A DNA stretch of 16,308 nucleotides, taken from positions 1-16,308 of the forward strand of contig JBBRTW010000119.1 in assembly GCA_038244055.1 (NCBI GenBank), given 5' to 3'. The DNA is from DASPKW01 sp038244055 (GTDB lineage Bacteria > Planctomycetota > Phycisphaerae > Tepidisphaerales > Tepidisphaeraceae). Each line of letters starts with the position of its first letter. Positions within the stretch are counted from its first letter, which is position 1. A program made the position numbers and the translations under genes. Below are positions 1 through 6,657 of the stretch, piece after piece. The notes beneath the pieces were generated by a model. It was given only the letters and a program-made list of their open reading frames with translations. It made no database searches and had not been told where the DNA came from.

Positions 1-139
1 AAGCGGCCCGATACAAACACTCGGTTAGAACTATTGAGGTATTCGCCGTTCGTCCGCGTCTGTCCGACAAGTGTACCCGCCGGCAATCCTCAGCCCAACT
101 AGCGAACTTTTTGTTCACATCCGCTAAACTGAGGAAGCC
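1..139. other. Leader region upstream of the cytochrome cassette
   Basis: No convincing gene or RNA was seen here. The stretch should carry the promoter of the cassette that starts at 140, but I could not find a -35/-10 pair with normal spacing. A short inverted repeat GAAC-TTTTT-GTTC lies at 104-116, about 24 bases before the start codon. It could be an operator half-site pair or chance. A GAGGAA Shine-Dalgarno-like sequence at 131-136 belongs to the first gene. Confidence 0.4.
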
Positions 140-1450
140 ATGAAATCCAAGACCTCACAAATGCTGATTCCGCGCCCCAGGCCAGCCTTCTCAAAAGGCA
201 TGGCCTGGGTGGGTTTAGGACTGATGCTGCTCACGGGTTGCAACAGCACGCCCAAGGAATCTCCCGCCAAAGCGGCCAGCTTCTGGCCCCCGACTCCCAG
301 CGAACCCCGCATTCAGTACCTGACCAGTTTCGAAAAGAGCTCGGACATCGAGCCCCCCAAGAGCGAACTGGACAAGATCATCATGGGGAAAGAGCCCCAG
401 GAAGTGCTCCCCATCAGCAAGCCTTACGGCGTGAAGATGTGGCAGGGGAAGATATATGTCTGCGATATCAGCCAGCACGCGGTCGTGGTTTTGGACCTGC
501 GCGGACGAGTCACGCGAATGGTTGGCGTGACCGGGGCGGTGCATCTCCAGACCCCCAGCGACATCGCCATCGCCCCCGATGGCACCAAGTACGTCGCCGA
601 TCTGGGCAAGCCGGCGATCGTGGTCTACAACGCCGCCGATCAGTACGTCGCCACCTTCACGCCGCCTGATTCCAAGCCCGTCGGGGTTGCCGTGCGCGGC
701 AATGACCTGGCGGTGGCCGATTACGTCGGCCAGCGCGTGTTGATCCTGGACCGCTTCACGGGTCAGGTCAAGAGAACGGTTGGCAAGCCGGGCGCGGAGG
801 ATGGCCAGTTCGTGCGTCCCCTGGCGGTCGCCTACGACAAGTCGGGCAACCTGTTCGTGAATGACTTCATGCGTTGCCGGATTCAGAAATTCTCGCCCGA
901 GGGGAAGTTCCTCAAGGGTTACGGGGATATTTCCACCGCCACCGGCGATTTCATTCGGCCCAAGCACATCGCGGTCGATTCCGAGGACATTCTTTATGTG
1001 GTCGACGCCGCTTTCCAGAACGTTCAAATGATCAACGCCACCGGAAGAGTGTTGACCTTCTTCGGCTCGGCGGGCGGCCACCCCGGTGCGATGTTCCTGC
1101 CCGCGGGCATCTGCATCACCGAGGACCCCAAGGACCTCGAGCTTTTCCAAAATTACGCCCACCCCGCCTTCGACGTGAAGCGATTGATCCTGGTGACCAA
1201 TCAATTCGGACCGGCCAAGGTCGCGGTCTACGGCTATGGCAAGCTAAAGGAAGGCAAGACTTTGGCCGATATTGCCGGTGGCCGAAATGCCGTTCCGGTG
1301 GGAATGGACAACTCGGCCACCCGGCCAACCACGCTTCCCGCATTGCCTCCCGAAGGACTCACCGTGCCCGAGCCCAAGGTCGCAACGCCACCAGACGGGC
1401 CGGGCCATTCAACTCCGCCCAATCCCTCGACGCCCGGCGTTAAACCCTGA
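140..1450 (+). CDS. NHL-repeat beta-propeller lipoprotein (first of two)
   Basis: A 436-residue exported lipoprotein. The N-terminus has a basic stretch, a hydrophobic core and the lipobox LTGC, making Cys34 the lipidated residue. Asn at +2 does not fit the E. coli inner-membrane retention rule, so an outer-membrane location is likely. From about residue 95 to 365 there are NHL-type blades with the pattern P-x-G/D-[IV]-A-[IV], then YVAD or LYVVD, then a hydrophobic V-x-x-[FL/Y] strand (for example PSDIAIAPDG, ILYVVD). This predicts a roughly six-bladed propeller. The last 40 residues are rich in Pro and Thr. Before the propeller, WPPTPSEPRIQYL resembles YPSPPEITRISYV in the lipoprotein at 3607, so the two are paralogues. 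NHL propellers bind proteins or ligands; no catalytic residues are evident. Start at 140 is favoured by GAGGAA at 131-136; Met8 and Met21 are alternatives. The barrel gene follows after 32 bp. Confidence 0.88.
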   Translation: MKSKTSQMLIPRPRPAFSKGMAWVGLGLMLLTGCNSTPKESPAKAASFWPPTPSEPRIQYLTSFEKSSDIEPPKSELDKIIMGKEPQEVLPISKPYGVKMWQGKIYVCDISQHAVVVLDLRGRVTRMVGVTGAVHLQTPSDIAIAPDGTKYVADLGKPAIVVYNAADQYVATFTPPDSKPVGVAVRGNDLAVADYVGQRVLILDRFTGQVKRTVGKPGAEDGQFVRPLAVAYDKSGNLFVNDFMRCRIQKFSPEGKFLKGYGDISTATGDFIRPKHIAVDSEDILYVVDAAFQNVQMINATGRVLTFFGSAGGHPGAMFLPAGICITEDPKDLELFQNYAHPAFDVKRLILVTNQFGPAKVAVYGYGKLKEGKTLADIAGGRNAVPVGMDNSATRPTTLPALPPEGLTVPEPKVATPPDGPGHSTPPNPSTPGVKP

Positions 1451-1482
1451 GACCGTGTAGAGGACCCCGCAAAGGCCCGGCG

Positions 1483-3582
1483 ATGAACACCACCGATCGC
1501 ACAATCCGCCACCCTCGCCCGCCAGCCCGCGGGGCGAGGGTGGCGATAGTTCCGGCGGGCTCGCCCAGGCCCGGCATGGGGCGACTGATGCTGTCCCTGG
1601 CCGCCCTGGGTTTGATCTTTGTGGCCGGCCGCGCCCAGGCGGAAGAGGACCAAGGGCCGGTCTTTGGCGTTCAGAAAAAGCGTCCCTGGATCACCTTCGA
1701 TACATGGGATGGCCGGCTGGATCTCACCGCCCAGCGCACCCAGAACAAGATCACCAACGTCAGCACGGAAAAGGATTCGGAGAATCTCTTCACCGAGTTG
1801 CTGACGCTGCATACGCACGGCGCGATTCTCCACCCCAACGTGGTGGAGCTGGACATGAGTGGTTCCTTCGGCTTGCAGCAGCGGAGCTTTGAATCCCACA
1901 ACAGCGAGATCGGCGCGACCAACTCCAACGACAACACCCTCCTCTACGCCTACACCCTGTCGGCTTCGATCCTCCGCCAGCAGACCGTCAGCTACACCGT
2001 GTATGCCCAGCGGAACGAGGACACCGTCAGCCGCGACTTCGGCCCCTCGCTGACCGCGACCAACACGCTCGTCGGCGCCACCGCGAACATCACCAGCAGC
2101 ATGTTCCCGACCCGCATTCGGGTCGAACACAACACGGATGAGGAGAAAGATCCCTCGTCGGTCCAGGGCTACTCCCAGACCCAGGATTTGATCCAGGCCC
2201 ATACCGAATGGGTTGCGGGCAATTCCTCCCAGTTGGTTCTCGATTACAACTACACCAATCTCACCCAGAAGGCCGAACTCGGCAACGCCCAGCAAAGCCA
2301 GATCAATGAGGTGACTCTCTCGCATTATTACCGGTTTGGAGAAGACGGCAAAAACAACCTCACGTCCTCGCTCGATTTCTTCGACACCACCGGCGATTTC
2401 GTCCAGCAGCGCTTCCGCGGCTCGGAGCAGCTCACCCTCCAGCACACGCCGTCGCTCCAGAGCTACTACCGCTACAATTTCACGCACGAATCGCGCGATA
2501 CCTTCGATCAGACGATGCACCAGGGGGAGATCGGATTCGATCACAAGCTCTACAAGAGCCTGGTCACCCACGGCGCGATCGGGATGCAACTGATCGATCA
2601 GACCGAAGGCCAGACCAGCGACGAGTTCTACGCGCGCCTGAATTTCGACTACACCAAGAAAATTCCCTTCGGGGTGCTGGGGCTGAACCTCGGGCTCTCC
2701 TACGACTGGCGCAACAACCAGGCGCAGACCGGTTCGGTTGAAATCATCGACCAACCCGGAACATTCACCCCGCCTCTGGGCGTGGTGCTCAACCAGCAGC
2801 ACGTCAATCCCAGGTCGATCGTCGTCACCGATTCCAACGGCCTGCGCGTCTACGTCCCGGGCATCGATTACAACATCATCTCGTTTCCCAACCGCGTGGA
2901 AATCCGCCGGGTCCTGACCGGGGCCATCGTCGACAATCAATCCGTCCTCGTCGATTACGGCATAGACCCGCAGGCCGCCAACACCCTGCAAACCTCCACG
3001 TTCAACATCGGCGGCCACTACGATCTCGAGCAGGGACCGCTCAAAGGCCTCACCCTCTACGCCCACTACATCTATCAGGATCAAACGGTCAATACGGACA
3101 GTATCGAGACCATCATCCCGGATAACATCCGCGAGCTTCTGATCGGGTCGCAGTACAGGATCGAGCCCTTTACGTTCACCGCCGAGGAGACCTGGCACGA
3201 CAGTTCCATGTCCCCATACAACTCCCTTCGCCTCAACGCCAGCTTCTATCAAACGATCTTCACCAACTGCACGACCTCGCTCAACGCGGGCTACAACGTC
3301 ATCAATTACACGGATGTGGGCGAGAACGTGAAATATCTGGATTTCAATGGCGCGGTCACCTACCAGCCCTCGCGCGAGTGGCAGTTCATCGCCAGCGCCG
3401 GCTATCGAAACCAGAAGGACACCATCGTGGGCGATACGACGGGGCTCGAGGAGCAGTTGCGCATCAACTGGCGGCACCGCCAGACCTACATTTACATGTT
3501 GCTCCGCAACGTCAATCTCGACAACGCGGGCAATGAGTCATCGTTCCAACTGTTCCAGATCGGGATTCAGCGGTCGTTCTGA
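1483..3582 (+). CDS. Outer-membrane beta-barrel protein, putative porin of an electron conduit
   Basis: A 699-residue protein. After an unusually long basic, Pro/Arg-rich n-region comes a hydrophobic signal core ending in AQA, with cleavage predicted near residue 53. The mature part alternates hydrophobic and polar residues, is rich in Tyr, Asn, Gln and Thr, and ends in a C-terminal Phe (FQIGIQRSF), as expected of a BAM-assembled barrel. The length of about 640 residues suits a large barrel of 20 or more strands. Residues about 420-492 break the pattern and look like a small folded insert (VTDSNGLRVYVPGIDYNI, then VLVDYGI). I recognise no named family. The setting between two NHL lipoproteins and before a multiheme cytochrome suggests a pore that holds a cytochrome, as in MtrB/PioB or Geobacter porin-cytochrome complexes; that role is inferred. 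AAAGG at 1471-1475 supports the start at 1483; Met32 (1576) is the alternative and would exclude a palindrome at 1507-1545. Confidence 0.85.
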   Translation: MNTTDRTIRHPRPPARGARVAIVPAGSPRPGMGRLMLSLAALGLIFVAGRAQAEEDQGPVFGVQKKRPWITFDTWDGRLDLTAQRTQNKITNVSTEKDSENLFTELLTLHTHGAILHPNVVELDMSGSFGLQQRSFESHNSEIGATNSNDNTLLYAYTLSASILRQQTVSYTVYAQRNEDTVSRDFGPSLTATNTLVGATANITSSMFPTRIRVEHNTDEEKDPSSVQGYSQTQDLIQAHTEWVAGNSSQLVLDYNYTNLTQKAELGNAQQSQINEVTLSHYYRFGEDGKNNLTSSLDFFDTTGDFVQQRFRGSEQLTLQHTPSLQSYYRYNFTHESRDTFDQTMHQGEIGFDHKLYKSLVTHGAIGMQLIDQTEGQTSDEFYARLNFDYTKKIPFGVLGLNLGLSYDWRNNQAQTGSVEIIDQPGTFTPPLGVVLNQQHVNPRSIVVTDSNGLRVYVPGIDYNIISFPNRVEIRRVLTGAIVDNQSVLVDYGIDPQAANTLQTSTFNIGGHYDLEQGPLKGLTLYAHYIYQDQTVNTDSIETIIPDNIRELLIGSQYRIEPFTFTAEETWHDSSMSPYNSLRLNASFYQTIFTNCTTSLNAGYNVINYTDVGENVKYLDFNGAVTYQPSREWQFIASAGYRNQKDTIVGDTTGLEEQLRINWRHRQTYIYMLLRNVNLDNAGNESSFQLFQIGIQRSF
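1507..1545. repeat. REP-like palindrome inside the barrel gene's 5' end
   Basis: Two perfect 14-base arms, 1507-1520 (CGCCACCCTCGCCC) and its reverse complement at 1532-1545, enclose an 11-base loop. It is read in frame as part of the Pro/Arg-rich n-region ahead of the signal peptide core. The form is that of a dispersed extragenic palindrome. Either it inserted between ribosome binding site and signal sequence without breaking the frame, or translation really begins downstream at 1576. Confidence 0.7.
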
Positions 3583-3606
3583 AGCAACGGCGGGTAAGGC
3601 AGAATC

Positions 3607-4725
3607 ATGATAGATATCTCTCGCGAAATGCCGCAGAACCCTCACCCCCGCCCTCAGCCGAGTGCAGGAGAGGGAGTGAAGACTTGTCTTGGGGCGCTCC
3701 TGCTGGTTGTTTTTCTGGCCGGATGCCAGCCGCCCGGGGTGATTTTTCCACCGGTCAATCCCCCCCTGCTCTACCCGTCGCCGCCGGAAATCACGCGGAT
3801 TTCCTACGTGGGAAAACTGGAAACCGATGCCGACCTCAAGCCGGGCCAGGATGCGTTCAAGGCGATTGGAGAATCGATCTTCGGCAAGGACGAGACCCAT
3901 TCGATGCTGACGCCCTTCGCCGTCTGCACGGATGAAAAAGATCGCCTCTTCGTGGCCGATTCCAACGACCAGTTGATCCACGTCTTCAATTTGAACACGC
4001 GGAGATACGCGCAGTGGCAGCCGGGCAAAGAGCGAAAATTCAGCCAGCCCGTCGCCCTGGCGTGGGATGCGAGCGGGCGGCTTTTGGTCGCCGATTCGGT
4101 GGCCGCGGTGATTTATGTCTTCGATGGCGAGGGCAAGCTGTTGGCCGAGTGGGGCGCTGGCCAGTTCAAGCGACCCTGCGGCATCGTGGTTGACGCCAAA
4201 GCGCAGCGCATCCTGGTGGTCGATTCCGGGGCGCACCAGGTGGTGATCCTGTCGATGGATGGCCAGGTGCAGAGCCGACTCGGCGAGCGCGGCACGGGAT
4301 TGGGGCAATTCAATTATCCGACGGGCGTGACGGTCGATCACGCCGGCCGGGTGTATGTCAGCGACACGCTCAATTTCCGCGTGCAGCAGTTCTCGGCGGA
4401 CCTCAAACCGATCCGGCAGATCGGCTCAAAGGGCGACCTGCCCGGGTATTTTTCCCAACCCAAGGGGATGGCGGTCGATTCGGAGGATCACCTGTATGTG
4501 GTCGATTCTCATTTTGAATCGGTGCAGATTTTTACGCCGGACGGCAAGCTGCTGATGGATTTTGGCGAAGAAGGGCGAAATCCGGGGGAATTCTGGCTCC
4601 CCGGCGGAATATTTATCGATACGCATGACCGCGTCTGGATAGCCGATTCCTATAATAGACGCGTGCAGGTATTCGATTACCACCGGCAGGTCCTGCCGGT
4701 GCCGGCGTTGGAGGTCAAACCATGA
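3607..4725 (+). CDS. NHL-repeat beta-propeller lipoprotein (second of two)
   Basis: A 372-residue exported lipoprotein with a hydrophobic segment and lipobox LAGC, giving lipidated Cys40 followed by Gln. Six clear NHL blades run from about residue 103 to 365: each has a P-x-[GA]-[IV] turn, a D-x-x-G/D-x-[LV]-x-V-[AVS]-D core and a V-x-[IV]-F strand (for example LFVADS, VYVSDT, LYVVDS, VWIADS). This predicts a complete six-bladed propeller on the outer membrane. Short YPSPPEITRISYV and FGK motifs before the propeller match the paralogue at 140. GGTAAGG at 3593-3599 supports the start. The barrel gene ends 24 bp upstream, and the last base pairs overlap the cytochrome start as ATGA, indicating translational coupling. 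The n-region (residues 10-25, PHPRPQPSAGEG) is encoded by a degenerate palindrome, and the C-terminus by a hairpin at 4681-4701. Likely role is docking or scaffolding of the barrel-cytochrome pair. Confidence 0.88.
   Translation: MIDISREMPQNPHPRPQPSAGEGVKTCLGALLLVVFLAGCQPPGVIFPPVNPPLLYPSPPEITRISYVGKLETDADLKPGQDAFKAIGESIFGKDETHSMLTPFAVCTDEKDRLFVADSNDQLIHVFNLNTRRYAQWQPGKERKFSQPVALAWDASGRLLVADSVAAVIYVFDGEGKLLAEWGAGQFKRPCGIVVDAKAQRILVVDSGAHQVVILSMDGQVQSRLGERGTGLGQFNYPTGVTVDHAGRVYVSDTLNFRVQQFSADLKPIRQIGSKGDLPGYFSQPKGMAVDSEDHLYVVDSHFESVQIFTPDGKLLMDFGEEGRNPGEFWLPGGIFIDTHDRVWIADSYNRRVQVFDYHRQVLPVPALEVKP
3638..3682. repeat. Degenerate palindromic element in the lipoprotein n-region
   Basis: CCCTCACCCCCGCCCTC at 3639-3655 faces an imperfectly complementary GGAGAGGGAGTGA at 3667-3679. 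The layout is like the CCCTCACCC...GAGGG repeats spread through many bacterial genomes, but several bases mismatch. It is translated in frame just before the lipoprotein's hydrophobic core, the same place as the stronger palindrome in the barrel gene. Confidence 0.4.
4681..4701. repeat. Perfect short hairpin at the 3' end of the second NHL gene
   Basis: CACCGGCAG (4681-4689) and its exact complement CTGCCGGTG (4693-4701) enclose a 3-base loop. It encodes HRQVLPV near the C-terminus, just past the last propeller blade, and stands 20 bases before the coupled cytochrome start. Stem and loop sizes match the hairpins at 13068-13086 and 13147-13165. It could be a REP-type insertion or affect coupling and mRNA stability. 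Confidence 0.6.
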
Positions 4726-6455
4726 GAAGATTAACATTTGCGATGGTCGTTGGACTGATCGGCGCGCTGCCCGCGCTGGGGCAGCAGAACAGCGTGGTGA
4801 ACTCGCCGCACAATCTTTCCGCCAGCGGGCCGGGAACCATCCGCTCGGGCATCGAGCAGGAAATCTGCGTCTTCTGCCATACGCCCCACCGCGCCACCGC
4901 GATCCAGCCGCTGTGGAATCGCAACATGCCCATCAGCGCCTACCGGGTCTATTCCTCGGTGACGCTCAGCGCCGTGCCCGGCCAGCCGACAGGCTCCTCC
5001 AAGCTCTGCCTCTCCTGCCACGATGGAACCGTGGCTCTGGGATCGGTCAAATCGCGCGATCAGGCCATTGGCATGGCCGGAGGCATCACCACGCTCCCGC
5101 CGGGCAAGAACAACCTGGGCACGGATCTTTCGGACGACCATCCGATCTCTTTCCGCTTTGACACCGCGCTGGTGGCCAAGAATCCCAAGCTCAAGGACCC
5201 GCGCGCCCTGCCGGCCGGATTGAAGCTCGATAGCCAATCCAACGTCCAGTGCAGCACCTGCCACGATGCCCACGACAACTCGCGCGGCAAGTTCCTCGTC
5301 ATGGACAATTCCAGTTCGCAACTCTGCAACGCCTGCCACAAAAACAACAACACCACCGTCACCGGCCACCAATCCTGCAACAGTTGCCACCAGAGCCACT
5401 CCGCCCCGAGCGGCCCCTATCTCCTGGTCGCCAAGACCGTCACCGAAACCTGCAACACCTGCCACGGCGGGCAGAACAACCAGGCCCCCAATATCGCCAC
5501 CGATCTGGCCAAGGCGCGCACCCACGACACGAAGAGCCCGGTCAACAATCCCAATCCGATCCCGAACGAAACCACCTGCGCCACCTGCCACGAACCGCAC
5601 ACGATGACCAAGGTCACGGCCGTCGCGCCGGATATCCGCGGCAACATGGGCAGTGTCGCGGGCATCAACTCCTCTGGCGCGGCCATCCCCGCGGCGCGCT
5701 ACGAGTACGAAGTCTGCTTCCAATGCCACGCCGACAAGCAGGCCACCGAAGCCCAACCGATCGTGACGCGCAAGATCGTTCAGGCCAACACGCGGCTGGA
5801 GTTCGATACGGCGGCCATCTCCTTTCACCCCGTTGAAGGCGCGGGCAAGAACTCGGATGTGCCCAGTCTGCGCACGCCCTACACTACCGCCAGTGTCATT
5901 TATTGCAGCGATTGCCACAGTTCCGATACCGGCCCGGCCGCCGGCGGCTCGGGCGCAAACGGCACCCATGGCTCGAACAATCGCCCCCTCCTGGCCCTGC
6001 GCTACGAAACCACCGATGGCACGGCCGAAAGCGCGGCCGCTTACGCGCTTTGCTACAAGTGCCACGATCGCAATAGCATTCTCGGCGACAAATCCTTTCC
6101 CGCCCATTCCAAGCATGTCGTCGATAATCACACGGCCTGCTCGACCTGCCACGATTCGCACGGGATTTCCACGGTCCAGGGCACGGCCGCCAACAACAGC
6201 AACCTGATCAACTTCGACACCAGTGTGGTTCGCCCCGATTCGCTGGGGCGGCTCGAATTCATCGACACGGGCGTTCATAGCGGCCAGTGCAATTTGACCT
6301 GCCACGGCAAAGTTCACGATGCCTCGACGGCGTACCCGGTGCCCGCCGGCGCTCCGGCGGCACGGCGGGCAGCGCCGTTGAATCGGCGCAACCCGATACC
6401 CGTTCCACCGACTCCGCCCAAAACCGGCGGGAGCTCCGGCAAGGGCGGGCGATGA
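4722..6455 (+). CDS. Multiheme c-type cytochrome, doubled CXXCH motif type
   Basis: A 577-residue exported protein. Residues 1-20 are a signal peptide (cleavage near ALG-QQ) with no lipobox, so it is periplasmic or secreted. CXXCH heme-attachment motifs start at residues 49, 96, 177, 202, 219, 244, 286, 332, 395, 444 and 473; a CX3CH (CNLTCH) starts at 523. That gives eleven certain and twelve possible hemes. Spacing and motifs such as CVFCHTPH, CATCHEPH and CSTCHDSH are typical of the doubled-CXXCH family (Paired_CXXCH). Extra histidines next to the motifs suggest bis-His ligation. The C-terminal 40 residues are Pro- and Arg-rich. It starts inside the stop codon of the NHL lipoprotein (ATGA overlap), with GGAG at 4709-4712 as ribosome binding site. 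Such proteins carry electrons between periplasm, outer membrane and extracellular acceptors or donors. Direction and partner cannot be told from the sequence. Confidence 0.93.
   Translation: MRRLTFAMVVGLIGALPALGQQNSVVNSPHNLSASGPGTIRSGIEQEICVFCHTPHRATAIQPLWNRNMPISAYRVYSSVTLSAVPGQPTGSSKLCLSCHDGTVALGSVKSRDQAIGMAGGITTLPPGKNNLGTDLSDDHPISFRFDTALVAKNPKLKDPRALPAGLKLDSQSNVQCSTCHDAHDNSRGKFLVMDNSSSQLCNACHKNNNTTVTGHQSCNSCHQSHSAPSGPYLLVAKTVTETCNTCHGGQNNQAPNIATDLAKARTHDTKSPVNNPNPIPNETTCATCHEPHTMTKVTAVAPDIRGNMGSVAGINSSGAAIPAARYEYEVCFQCHADKQATEAQPIVTRKIVQANTRLEFDTAAISFHPVEGAGKNSDVPSLRTPYTTASVIYCSDCHSSDTGPAAGGSGANGTHGSNNRPLLALRYETTDGTAESAAAYALCYKCHDRNSILGDKSFPAHSKHVVDNHTACSTCHDSHGISTVQGTAANNSNLINFDTSVVRPDSLGRLEFIDTGVHSGQCNLTCHGKVHDASTAYPVPAGAPAARRAAPLNRRNPIPVPPTPPKTGGSSGKGGR
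6341..6372. repeat. Palindrome in the cytochrome's 3' coding end
   Basis: TGCCCGCCG (6341-6349) and exact complement CGGCGGGCA (6364-6372) flank a core that itself contains CGCCGG-CGCT-CCGGCG. It encodes the Pro/Ala/Arg linker after the last heme motif. A stable GC hairpin here may be a REP-type insertion into a tolerant tail. Confidence 0.45.
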
Positions 6456-6657
6456 CTCGTTGATCGGATCGGCAATCGTAGAGATGATGTGAAAGGCCGG
6501 CAGGCCGGAAGCGCTCATCGCGTTATCAATGCGATGAGAAAATCGATTGAGCCTCCCGCTGCGTTCCCTCATCGCGCCGAAGGCCGGCGCTTTTAATGGT
6601 TGGCGGAGTTGCTATTGTCGGGGCGTGGCTCAAGCGATTTTGCTGTCGAATAATCAA
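6456..6657. other. Gap between cytochrome cassette and glycosyltransferase, with hairpins
   Basis: No gene is apparent. It holds a perfect 8-bp inverted repeat CTCATCGC/GCGATGAG (6514-6521 and 6531-6538), a GGCCGG-CA-GGCCGG direct repeat near 6505, and a terminator-like stem at 6574-6594. An open frame from a TTG at 6547 extends into the glycosyltransferase, but its first 37 residues do not look like that family and contain the terminator-like stem. Confidence 0.4.
6574..6594 (+). terminator. Candidate rho-independent terminator after the cytochrome cassette
   Basis: A 6-bp stem GCGCCG (6574-6579) / CGGCGC (6585-6590) with a 5-base loop is followed by TTTT. It is weak because the stem and T-run are short, and it lies about 120 bases past the cytochrome stop. 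It would nevertheless separate the cassette from the glycosyltransferase gene. Confidence 0.35.

Noticed and set aside
104..116. GAAC-TTTTT-GTTC as an operator site
   Set aside because: Only four base pairs per arm; such a repeat is common by chance and no regulator gene is next to it.
1234..3477. A very long open frame on the minus strand opposite the barrel gene
   Set aside because: It is antisense to a protein with a signal peptide, barrel pattern and terminal Phe, and has no recognisable domain. High GC content and regular codon use on the sense strand keep such shadow frames open.
4731..6572. A long minus-strand open frame opposite the cytochrome gene
   Set aside because: The sense strand has eleven CXXCH motifs. 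The antisense product is a low-complexity Val/Gly/Ala/Arg-rich sequence typical of a mirrored GC-rich gene.
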